NCBI GenBank assembly: GCA_900546875.1
Contig: URET01000062.1
Coordinates: forward strand, 1 to 5,170
Direction: 5' to 3'
DNA: 5,170 nt
Source: an uncultured Eubacteriales bacterium
Lineage (GTDB): Bacteria; Bacillota; Clostridia; Christensenellales; CAG-314
The position numbers and the translations under genes are program-made. Below, piece after piece: positions 1 to 4,935 of this stretch (position 1 is the first letter of the stretch; the number at the start of each line of letters is the position of its first letter). The notes beneath the pieces are model-generated. The model was not told where the DNA came from, made no database searches, and saw only the letters and a list, made by a program, of their open reading frames with translations.

Positions 1-1
1 A

Positions 2-85
2 GATAATGTAAACTTTCAAGCCGTGCGGGGCTACGCTTCTGTCTTGAGCAAAGCGGCAGGGAAAATTATGCATGTGAACCGTTAA
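2..85 (+). CDS. Possible 3' end of a rightward gene cut by the window edge
   Basis: This frame is open from the left edge for 27 codons and stops at TAA (83-85). The last residues read SVLSKAAGKIMHVNR. I do not recognise the protein and assign no function. Support is indirect: the stop codon is followed immediately by a terminator-like hairpin (86-116), as at many gene ends, and the codons are ordinary for this window. Against it, 27 open codons occur easily by chance, and another frame on the same strand is open from position 7 to 147. If real, the gene converges on tadA. Confidence 0.33.
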   Translation, partial: DNVNFQAVRGYASVLSKAAGKIMHVNR

Positions 86-116
86 AAAACGGTGCAATAA
101 AATTTCGCGCCGTTTT
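86..116 (+). terminator. Terminator-like hairpin
   Basis: AAAACGGTGC (86-95) pairs with GCGCCGTTTT (107-116) around an 11-base loop, giving ten pairs with one U-G wobble on the rightward transcript. An A-run precedes the stem and TTTT closes it, although the bases that follow (CGGG) are not T-rich. On the leftward strand the wobble becomes an A-C mismatch, but the stem is then followed by a longer T-run (six T, complement of 84-89). It could therefore act in both directions, ending the left-edge gene and also tadA transcripts. A smaller alternative hairpin, ACCGT (78-82) with ACGGT (89-93), overlaps it. Confidence 0.4.
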
Positions 117-164
117 CGGGCTGTTTGATTGCGGAAATTCCGTATGACGGCAGTTTTTCGGCCG

Positions 165-223
165 CCTTGTTTTTACAAGGAGTTTTCGGGGGCTTTTGTC
201 TTATGCCGGAATGCTTGTCCGGC
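165..223 (-). other. Two short hairpins downstream of tadA
   Basis: Between the tadA stop and the hairpin at 86-116 lie two perfect short inverted repeats. GCCGGA (205-210) pairs with TCCGGC (218-223) around seven bases, and CCTTGT (165-170) pairs with ACAAGG (175-180) around four bases. Both are 3' of tadA, so they could be part of its transcript end or stabilise the message. Neither is followed by a T-run on either strand, so I do not call them intrinsic terminators. The signature motif of SRP RNA, which neighbours tadA in Bacillus, was looked for here and not found. Confidence 0.25.
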
Positions 224-233
224 GGCTCCCGTT

Positions 234-707
234 TTATTCAAAGACTTCTTCCTGCGGGGTCCTGCGGCTGGCAAAATAGGCTTTCAAAAGCTCTGAGCAC
301 TCTTTTTGCATCAGGCCGCCCGTTATGCCTATGTTATGGTTGCACATATTCATATTAGATACGTCGATTTTTCCTCCGCAAGCCCCGCTGTTCGGGTCAT
401 AGGCGCCGAAGTATATGTGACGAAGCCGTGAATTCAGCGCCGCGCCCAAACACATCGGACAGGTCTCTAAAGTTACATACATATCGCATTCAGGTAATCT
501 CCAATCCATAAAAAGCTTATTTGCTTTCTGGATGGCAAGGATTTCAGCGTGTGCAACAGCGTCGTGTTTTTCTTCGCGGCGGTTAAAACCTGTAGCAATG
601 ACCCTATTATTGTGCACAATAACTGCGCCTACAGGCACTTCGCCGTTTTGCATAGCCTTATAAGCCATGGTCAAGGCTTTGTTCATAAAATATTCGTGTG
701 AATGCAT
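234..707 (-). CDS. tadA: tRNA-specific adenosine deaminase TadA
   Basis: The family deaminates adenosine 34 of tRNA-Arg(ACG) to inosine, letting one tRNA read CGU, CGC and CGA. It is a cytosolic zinc enzyme of the cytidine/deoxycytidylate deaminase superfamily and normally a homodimer. The 157-residue product has the usual length and all core motifs: GEVPVGAVIV (22-31), the zinc and proton-shuttle motif HAE (His53, Glu55), PMC with Cys83 and Cys86 as the other zinc ligands, and YDPNSGA (103-109), the counterpart of the DPK-GA segment. The usual EPCPMC reads ETCPMC here, a mild variation. The ATG at 705-707 gives the full N-terminal helix; the next Met (codon 8) would cut into it. The Shine-Dalgarno signal is poor: only AGGA about 11 bases upstream. 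The gene lies 145 bases after the flippase stop in the same direction. Confidence 0.96.
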   Translation of the reverse strand: MHSHEYFMNKALTMAYKAMQNGEVPVGAVIVHNNRVIATGFNRREEKHDAVAHAEILAIQKANKLFMDWRLPECDMYVTLETCPMCLGAALNSRLRHIYFGAYDPNSGACGGKIDVSNMNMCNHNIGITGGLMQKECSELLKAYFASRRTPQEEVFE

Positions 708-746
708 ACTTTTACCGGTCCTATTTTTATAAACTGCTGAACTTAC

Positions 747-786
747 GCGTTTGACTGAGCAAACGCTTCAGGTCATTTGGCGTTTG
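747..786 (-). repeat. Three-segment inverted/direct repeat in the tadA leader
   Basis: On the plus strand GCGTTTG occurs at 747-753 and again at 780-786, with its exact complement CAAACGC at 760-766 between them. The middle segment can pair with either outer copy, giving alternative hairpins with 6- or 13-base loops. In the leftward direction this lies 40-80 bases upstream of the tadA start. No T-run follows either hairpin, so it is not an obvious attenuator; it could equally be a protein-binding site. The rest of the flippase-tadA spacer (708-852) is AT-rich and has no convincing sigma-A promoter, so tadA may be read through from the flippase gene. Confidence 0.45.
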
Positions 787-852
787 TGCCTAAATAATAT
801 ACTATATTTCTTCGAAACAACTTTATTCTTTATCAGCCGATATGCGCCTTTT

Positions 853-2400
853 TTATCTTGCCCGGCATATAAATTCCTTTATTCTTACCGGCTTTATAAA
901 ACCGGTAAGCATCATGGTCAGAATATATACCGCTCCCGCGCCGATGATGGCTACGCAAGTGCCGGGGACCGTCCCCAAGCTGTCTTTTAAGAATAAATTC
1001 ATGCACACAAGGAAAAATGACATTACAAGAGCCGCTGCCAAAGGATGCAATAAATCGTGCCAAAGATTAAGAGAACACCTCCTCCCGTATACACTATACC
1101 ACAAATTTATAAAACATGCAACCATATACGAGGCCGAATCGGATATAGATTCTCCCAAAACCCCTATTCCTTGATTTTTATAGCACAAGCCGCCTGCTAT
1201 TAGCTTGATTGCCGCTGCTGTGAGCAGTGATATGACGGGAACATAAGGTGCTCCTTGTGCCTGAAGAGCCGAGGAAGTTATCATCAAAAGAGTCATAGCT
1301 ATTATGCCGGGAGCGGCACATACAAGAAGCAACGAAAACGTATCGAGTTCCGCTTCGGTCAGGGCAGGATAAAGCATTGCTCCGATAGGTTTGCCGATAA
1401 GTGCCAGACCCGCTGACGCCGGCAGAGTTACCGCAAATGAAAGTTTGAGCGCAAGATTCAGATTTTCGTCAGCACCTTTTTTGTCTCCGGCGGCAATTGA
1501 TTTCGCTATCCCGGGGACGATCGCCGCAGCTATTCCCATTGTTAGCATTGAAGGCATGGATATAAGCGAATGTGCCGGTCCGGACCATAGTCCATATAGT
1601 TCCGTTGCGTTTTCCTTTGTAAGATTCTGAAAAAGGAAACTGTCTGCCAGATGCAGAGCGGGAAGTATCATGCCTGTCAGAGTTAACGGTACGGATAAGC
1701 TTATAAGTTGTTTTATTATATTTTTTCCGTCTTTTATCGGGATGTTGCGAAGAGTGCCGTTTTTCCTGAAAAACCATACTGCCGAAAGTATCAATCCTAT
1801 CGCATCGGAAATAACTATCGCAAAAACAGCCGCGTATACACCTGCAATTACATCGGGCAACTGTGAAGCTACAGCCGCAAGCCCTACCACAAGCTTCACA
1901 CTTTGTTCGGTTATATGCATAACCGACGCGGGTTTCATGTTCATCGTGCCGTTGAAATAACCCTTGAAGCCCGCCGACAGCGAACAAAGCGGAATACTTG
2001 CGGATATTATGCGGTAAGCAGTTACGGTTTCGGGCGCTTTTTGTATGTTTGCGAGCACTTCCGATAAACCGAATAGTATTACTGCAGCTACAGTCCCGAG
2101 TCCGCCCAGAAAAAGAAGAGCGGTTTTTGTTACTGCGAGAGCTCCACGCTTATCGTCCAGCGCCAGTTTCTCTGCAACGCTTTTGCTTATCGCGGTAGGG
2201 ATACCGGCGGTTGCAAGAGTCATAAAAAGCGCGAATAACGGGAATATAAGTTGATATATTCCCATGCCGTATACGCCGAGCATGTTTGTCAGCGGAATAC
2301 GGTATACTGCTCCGAATACCTTGGAGAGCAGGAGTCCGGCAGTCAGGGTGAAGGCTCCCGTCAAAAAAGCTTTTTTTCCCTCGTTTTGTTTATCAAGCAT
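853..2400 (-). CDS. MOP-superfamily lipid flippase, SpoVB/YtgP (MurJ-like) type
   Basis: This 515-residue, very hydrophobic protein is built from many membrane-spanning segments, as expected for the roughly 14-helix MOP exporter fold. The N-terminus carries the hallmark of the SpoVB/YtgP branch: SKVFGAVYRIPLTNMLG (26-42), GMGIYQLIFPLF (45-56) and TAGIPTAISKSVAE (64-77), followed by GYFNG (147-151) and an EQ pair at 165-166. Relatives move lipid-linked cell-wall or polysaccharide precursors across the cytoplasmic membrane; YtgP of B. subtilis acts as a lipid II flippase and SpoVB is needed for spore cortex formation. Which role applies here cannot be settled from sequence, so no gene symbol is given. 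The ATG at 2398-2400 is supported by a GGAG eight bases upstream. The length matches the family and the frame is intact. tadA follows in the same direction, and pgk is divergent. Confidence 0.9.
   Translation of the reverse strand: MLDKQNEGKKAFLTGAFTLTAGLLLSKVFGAVYRIPLTNMLGVYGMGIYQLIFPLFALFMTLATAGIPTAISKSVAEKLALDDKRGALAVTKTALLFLGGLGTVAAVILFGLSEVLANIQKAPETVTAYRIISASIPLCSLSAGFKGYFNGTMNMKPASVMHITEQSVKLVVGLAAVASQLPDVIAGVYAAVFAIVISDAIGLILSAVWFFRKNGTLRNIPIKDGKNIIKQLISLSVPLTLTGMILPALHLADSFLFQNLTKENATELYGLWSGPAHSLISMPSMLTMGIAAAIVPGIAKSIAAGDKKGADENLNLALKLSFAVTLPASAGLALIGKPIGAMLYPALTEAELDTFSLLLVCAAPGIIAMTLLMITSSALQAQGAPYVPVISLLTAAAIKLIAGGLCYKNQGIGVLGESISDSASYMVACFINLWYSVYGRRCSLNLWHDLLHPLAAALVMSFFLVCMNLFLKDSLGTVPGTCVAIIGAGAVYILTMMLTGFIKPVRIKEFICRAR
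884..909. repeat. 26-base near-perfect palindrome inside the 3' end of the flippase gene
   Basis: CTTACCGG (884-891) and CCGGTAAG (902-909) are exact complements. The centre, after one mismatched pair (892/901), is the self-complementary TTTATAAA (893-900), so 12 of 13 position pairs are symmetric. It lies about 30 bases before the flippase stop and codes for part of its hydrophilic tail. In RNA it would form a stable 8-pair stem. No T-run follows on either strand, so it does not look like an intrinsic terminator; it could stabilise the 3' end of the message or be a protein-binding site. Confidence 0.55.
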
Positions 2401-2408
2401 GTTTTTTT

Positions 2409-2412
2409 CTCC
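2409..2412 (-). promoter_or_regulatory. Ribosome binding site of the flippase gene
   Basis: GGAG in the leftward direction, separated from the ATG by an eight-base A-rich spacer. It fixes the flippase start at 2400. Confidence 0.8.
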
Positions 2413-2438
2413 GTTATTATTAAACTCTGCCGCTCTTT

Positions 2439-2452
2439 AACGTCAGAACGTT
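2439..2452. repeat. Short inverted repeat upstream of the flippase gene
   Basis: AACGT (2439-2443) and ACGTT (2448-2452) flank the four bases CAGA. It lies about 40-50 bases before the flippase start, where an operator could sit. At five pairs it is short and may be chance. Confidence 0.25.
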
Positions 2453-2504
2453 GAGTTCGGATCGTGCGTTGCAAAGAACGGGGATCAGTGTTATTAGTAT
2501 ATGC

Positions 2505-2533
2505 TTGCGGCTGACGGGTCATGTGGATATTAT
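2505..2533 (+). promoter_or_regulatory. Weak promoter-like sequence far upstream of pgk
   Basis: TTGCGG (2505-2510) and TATTAT (2528-2533) are 17 bases apart and point towards pgk. The -10 matches TATAAT at five of six bases, but the -35 matches TTGACA at only three. It could be a secondary pgk promoter or the start of an unannotated short transcript; the promoter at 2701-2729 is far better. Confidence 0.22.
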
Positions 2534-2592
2534 GAGATTATTGAGCAGGTTTTGTATTTTCGAAAAAATGGGGGAAATTACGGAAAGTCGCG

Positions 2593-2624
2593 CTGAAATT
2601 GTGCGTACGAAATGAAAATTTCAG
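2593..2624. repeat. Perfect 8-base inverted repeat in the divergent spacer
   Basis: CTGAAATT (2593-2600) and AATTTCAG (2617-2624) are exact complements around a 16-base loop that itself contains the palindrome CGTACG (2604-2609). It sits about 75-110 bases upstream of the pgk -35 and is a candidate regulator-binding site or the stem of a small RNA. No known operator consensus is recognised. Confidence 0.35.
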
Positions 2625-2700
2625 AAAAACCTCCCTTTGCCGCGGCAGGTTTCGGAAAATGGAAAATTTTTACGGAAACGCTGCTTTACTGATCTTTTGG

Positions 2701-2729
2701 TTGACAACGGTGTAAAAAAACATTACAAT
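2701..2729 (+). promoter_or_regulatory. Strong sigma-A type promoter of pgk
   Basis: The -35 is a perfect TTGACA (2701-2706), the spacer is the ideal 17 bases and contains a run of seven A, and the -10 is TACAAT (2724-2729), one base from consensus. Transcription should start near 2736, giving a leader of about 63 bases before pgk. Such strength fits a highly expressed glycolytic gene and suggests that pgk is transcribed on its own rather than from a gap promoter. Confidence 0.9.
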
Positions 2730-2752
2730 GTGAATGGTTTAAAAGGCCGTGA

Positions 2753-2766
2753 GCAAAACGTTTTAT
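2753..2766. promoter_or_regulatory. Palindromic, partly cre-like element in the pgk leader
   Basis: AAAACGTTTT (2755-2764) is a perfect ten-base palindrome just downstream of the predicted pgk transcription start. Its core resembles the centre of catabolite-responsive elements bound by CcpA (TGWNANCGNTNWCA), and the position would suit repression. The outer TG and CA of the consensus are absent, so the match is only partial. Confidence 0.2.
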
Positions 2767-2784
2767 GAAATACTGCCGCGGCTT

Positions 2785-2791
2785 GAAGGAG
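2785..2791 (+). promoter_or_regulatory. Ribosome binding site of pgk
   Basis: GAAGGAG with a seven-base spacer before the ATG at 2799. It is close to the ideal Shine-Dalgarno sequence and fixes the pgk start. The small palindrome GCCGCGGC (2775-2782) lies just upstream. Confidence 0.9.
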
Positions 2792-2798
2792 AGATATC

Positions 2799-3983
2799 AT
2801 GAACAAAAAAACCGTTACAGACATAGACGTAAAAGGCAAGCGTTGTCTTGTCCGTGTGGACTTCAATGTTCCTATCGATGAAAACGGCAAGGTGACCGAC
2901 GACAACAGGATAGTCGGCGCTCTTCCTACAATCAATTATCTCCGCGATCACGGAGCAAAAGTCATTCTCTGTTCTCATCTCGGACGTCCGAAGGGGACGT
3001 TCAATCTGAAATACTCGCTTCGTCCCGTTGCGGTGAGACTTGCCGAACTCGGCGTTCCTGTGGTGTTTGCCGAAGACGTGATCGGCGAGAGTGCAAAAGC
3101 TGCCGTTGCGGCGATGAAGGACGGAGATGTCGTATTGCTTGAAAATCTTCGTTTCCATATAGAAGAAGAGAAAAATGACGATTCGTTTGCAAAGGCTCTC
3201 GCATCTTTCGGCGAGGTTTATGTTGACGACGCTTTCGGTACTTCTCACCGTGCTCATGCTTCCACGGCGGGAGTGGTGAAGTATATTAAACCGGCAGTCG
3301 CAGGTTTTCTTGTGGCAAAGGAGCTGGATATCATGGGGAAGGCTCTTGAAAACCCCGAAAGGCCTTTTGTAGCCGTACTCGGGGGCAGCAAGGTTTCCGA
3401 CAAGATCGGCGTTATAGACAATCTGATCACCAAGGTGGACGTTTTGCTCATAGGCGGCGCCATGGCTTACACTTTCTTCAAGGCTGAAGGACTTGAAGTG
3501 GGGACTTCCCTCTGTGAGCCGGATAAAACCGAGCTTGCCGCCAGTCTGCTCAAAAAGGCAAAAGAACGCGGCGTTGAATTCATCCTTCCCGTTGACACGG
3601 TCGTTGCGACCGAGTTCAAGGCGGACGCGCCCTTTAAGACCGTCCCTTCAAACGCCATTCCTTCTGATATGATGGGTATGGATATAGGAGAAAAAACCGC
3701 CGCTCTTTTCGCCGAGAAAATAAAGACTGCCAAAACCGTGGTATGGAACGGGCCTATGGGCGTTTTTGAAATGGAAAATTTCGCCGCAGGCACCAAAGCT
3801 GTGGCGACAGCCATAGCTGAAAGCGACTGCGTAAGCATTGTCGGCGGCGGAGATTCCGCGGCGGCAGTAACGCAGATGGGCTTCAAGGACAAAATCACTC
3901 ATATCAGCACCGGAGGCGGCGCGAGTCTTGAATTCCTGGAAGGACTTGAACTTCCCGGGATTGCCTGTCTTGACGACAAATAA
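2799..3983 (+). CDS. pgk: Phosphoglycerate kinase
   Basis: The enzyme transfers the acyl phosphate of 1,3-bisphosphoglycerate to ADP, giving 3-phosphoglycerate and ATP, the first substrate-level ATP of glycolysis; it runs in reverse in gluconeogenesis. It is a cytosolic two-domain monomer. The 394-residue product has the standard bacterial length. N-terminal substrate-domain motifs: RVDFNVP (19-25, Asp21 and Asn23), Arg37, SHLGRPKG (59-66, His60 and Arg63), ENLRFH (115-120, Arg118) and GTSHRAH (147-153, Arg151). C-terminal nucleotide-domain motifs: GGSKVSDK (195-202, Lys198 and Lys202), WNGPMGVFE (316-324), GGGDSAAAV (349-357) and the phosphate loop STGGGASLE (370-378). No key residue is missing. 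The start is supported by a near-ideal ribosome binding site. tpiA follows after 143 bases; no gap gene precedes it. Confidence 0.98.
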   Translation: MNKKTVTDIDVKGKRCLVRVDFNVPIDENGKVTDDNRIVGALPTINYLRDHGAKVILCSHLGRPKGTFNLKYSLRPVAVRLAELGVPVVFAEDVIGESAKAAVAAMKDGDVVLLENLRFHIEEEKNDDSFAKALASFGEVYVDDAFGTSHRAHASTAGVVKYIKPAVAGFLVAKELDIMGKALENPERPFVAVLGGSKVSDKIGVIDNLITKVDVLLIGGAMAYTFFKAEGLEVGTSLCEPDKTELAASLLKKAKERGVEFILPVDTVVATEFKADAPFKTVPSNAIPSDMMGMDIGEKTAALFAEKIKTAKTVVWNGPMGVFEMENFAAGTKAVATAIAESDCVSIVGGGDSAAAVTQMGFKDKITHISTGGGASLEFLEGLELPGIACLDDK

Positions 3984-4000
3984 CCGACGTGTTTTCATGA

Positions 4001-4100
4001 GCGCCTGAAAGCGCCCGAAACTTACGGACTTCTGTACGTCCGTTTTGTGCACGGACTGCTGAAATAACGCTGATCACGCTTTTCAGCCGTCCGCTTTCAG
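4001..4100 (+). promoter_or_regulatory. Structured pgk-tpiA spacer with competing hairpins
   Basis: This part of the 143-base spacer holds several complementary segments. ACGGAC (4024-4029) pairs with GTCCGT (4038-4043). A second ACGGAC (4051-4056) can pair either back with that GTCCGT, around seven bases, or forward in a long stem: CGGAC (4052-4056) with GTCCG (4089-4093), then GCTGAAA (4058-4064) with TTTCAGC (4081-4087), around a 16-base loop. CTGAAAGC (4005-4012) is also complementary to GCTTTCAG (4093-4100). The transcript can therefore fold in mutually exclusive ways just before the tpiA ribosome binding site. No known riboswitch or protein-binding leader is recognised. I saw no clear sigma-A promoter for tpiA, so it is probably co-transcribed with pgk. 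Confidence 0.5.
4024..4046 (+). terminator. Possible weak or conditional terminator between pgk and tpiA
   Basis: ACGGAC (4024-4029) pairs with GTCCGT (4038-4043) around an eight-base loop, and the stem runs into TTTT (4043-4046). Six pairs and a short T-run make it weak. It may cause partial termination and so set tpiA below pgk, or simply act as an mRNA stability element. Pairing of its right arm with 4051-4056 would prevent it from forming. Confidence 0.35.
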
Positions 4101-4113
4101 AAAATTCAGAGTT

Positions 4114-4120
4114 AAAGGAG
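4114..4120 (+). promoter_or_regulatory. Ribosome binding site of tpiA
   Basis: AAAGGAG followed by six T and the ATG at 4127. It is strong, well spaced, and fixes the tpiA start. Confidence 0.9.
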
Positions 4121-4126
4121 TTTTTT

Positions 4127-4873
4127 ATGAAAAAGATTATCGCCGGCAATTGGAAAATGAATAAAACAAAAGCTCAGACCGCGGACTTCATAAAAGCACT
4201 TGCAGATGTGCCGGATTACGGAAATACCATAGTGCTGTGCGTGCCTTTTACCGATATCGCCACGGCAGTCAGCTGCGCCCGCGGAACGGCTATGCATATC
4301 GGAGCTCAGAATGTCCATTGGGCGGAAAACGGCGCTTTTACCGGAGAGATATCCGCCGAAATGCTCAGGGAAGAAAATGTCGAGTACGTCATCATAGGTC
4401 ACTCGGAAAGGCGTCAGCTTTTCGGCGAAACTGATGAAAGCGTACGTATGCGCGTCAAAGCGGCGGTGAACGCCGGACTGATTCCGATAGTATGCGTCGG
4501 AGAGACCCTCGAAAAACGCGAAGCAGGAAAAACCGAAGCCGTGATAAAGGAAGAGATCGTCAACGGTTTTGCGGGAATAACCCCCGACGAAATGAAAAAG
4601 ACAGTCATTGCTTATGAGCCAATATGGGCAATAGGCACGGGAAAAACAGCTACAAGCGACGACGCTAATAATGTTGCGGCATATATACGCGGACTCATGG
4701 AAAATATCTACGGTCCTGCCGTTGCAAAAAACCTTCCCATCCTGTACGGAGGCTCAATGAACGAGAAAAACGCCGCCGAATTGCTTTCTATGCCCCATAT
4801 AAACGGCGGCCTTATCGGCGGAGCCAGCCTTGTACCGGAAAAGTTCAAAGCCATTATCGAAAGCGCAAAATGA
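4127..4873 (+). CDS. tpiA: Triosephosphate isomerase
   Basis: The enzyme interconverts dihydroxyacetone phosphate and glyceraldehyde 3-phosphate, so both halves of fructose bisphosphate enter lower glycolysis. It is a cytosolic TIM-barrel homodimer. The 248-residue product has the standard length and every catalytic element: GNWKMN (7-12, Asn8 and Lys10), GAQNVHW (59-65) in the dimer-interface region, IIGHSERR (89-96) with the electrophile His92, the catalytic base Glu164 in AYEPIWAIGTGKTA (162-175, including the mobile phosphate-gripping loop), and the phosphate-binding YGGSM (207-211) and GGLIGGASL (227-235). YGGSM replaces the more usual YGGSV, a conservative change. The ATG gives the complete first beta strand and has a strong ribosome binding site. 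It lies downstream of pgk in the same direction. Confidence 0.98.
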   Translation: MKKIIAGNWKMNKTKAQTADFIKALADVPDYGNTIVLCVPFTDIATAVSCARGTAMHIGAQNVHWAENGAFTGEISAEMLREENVEYVIIGHSERRQLFGETDESVRMRVKAAVNAGLIPIVCVGETLEKREAGKTEAVIKEEIVNGFAGITPDEMKKTVIAYEPIWAIGTGKTATSDDANNVAAYIRGLMENIYGPAVAKNLPILYGGSMNEKNAAELLSMPHINGGLIGGASLVPEKFKAIIESAK

Positions 4874-4884
4874 CCCTGCCCGAC

Positions 4885-4935
4885 AGTGCAGAGCATGTTT
4901 CCGATCCGGAAAACTTTTCCGCTTCATACTGCACT
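4885..4935 (+). terminator. Nested inverted repeats after tpiA, possible transcript end
   Basis: AGTGCAG (4885-4891) and CTGCACT (4929-4935) are exact complements enclosing a second structure. Inside, CGGAAA (4907-4912) can pair with TTTCCG (4898-4903) around a three-base loop, while the overlapping CGGAAAA (4907-4913) is also complementary to TTTTCCG (4915-4921). The first inner hairpin is followed by ACTTTT, so it could work as a weak intrinsic terminator starting 25 bases after the tpiA stop. The lack of a good T-run keeps the call uncertain. Confidence 0.38.

Larger units (their letters stand above)
2401..2700. other. Divergent intergenic spacer between the flippase gene and pgk
   Basis: These ~300 bases upstream of the pgk promoter hold no credible gene; the longest items are fragments such as a 15-codon frame at 2568 with no ribosome binding site. 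Recognisable items are the flippase ribosome binding site, two inverted repeats (2439-2452 and 2593-2624), a palindrome TGCCGCGGCA (2638-2647), a weak rightward promoter-like pair (2505-2533), and an A/G-rich stretch in which CGGAAA recurs (around 2581, 2652 and 2673). I found no convincing sigma-A promoter for the leftward flippase gene. TATACT, reading leftward near 2500, is a fair -10 but lacks a matching -35. Confidence 0.6.

Noticed and set aside
1..233. SRP RNA (scr/ffs), which sits next to tadA in Bacillus
   Set aside because: I looked on both strands for the conserved apical motif (GTCAGG..GGAAGGAAGCAGC) and did not find it. The resemblance of GCCGTGCGGGG (21-31) to an SRP RNA 5' end is not backed by the rest of the molecule.
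842..1174. A 110-codon plus-strand frame overlapping the flippase 3' end
   Set aside because: It is antisense to the well-supported flippase gene and has no ribosome binding site. Its shared LTGFIKPV peptide is explained by the palindrome at 884-909.
2568..2615. A 15-codon frame upstream of pgk as a leader peptide
   Set aside because: It has no Shine-Dalgarno sequence, no run of regulatory codons and lies upstream of the main pgk promoter.
3467..3898. A 143-codon minus-strand frame inside pgk
   Set aside because: It is an antisense shadow of pgk, whose motifs are all intact, and shows no recognisable family of its own.
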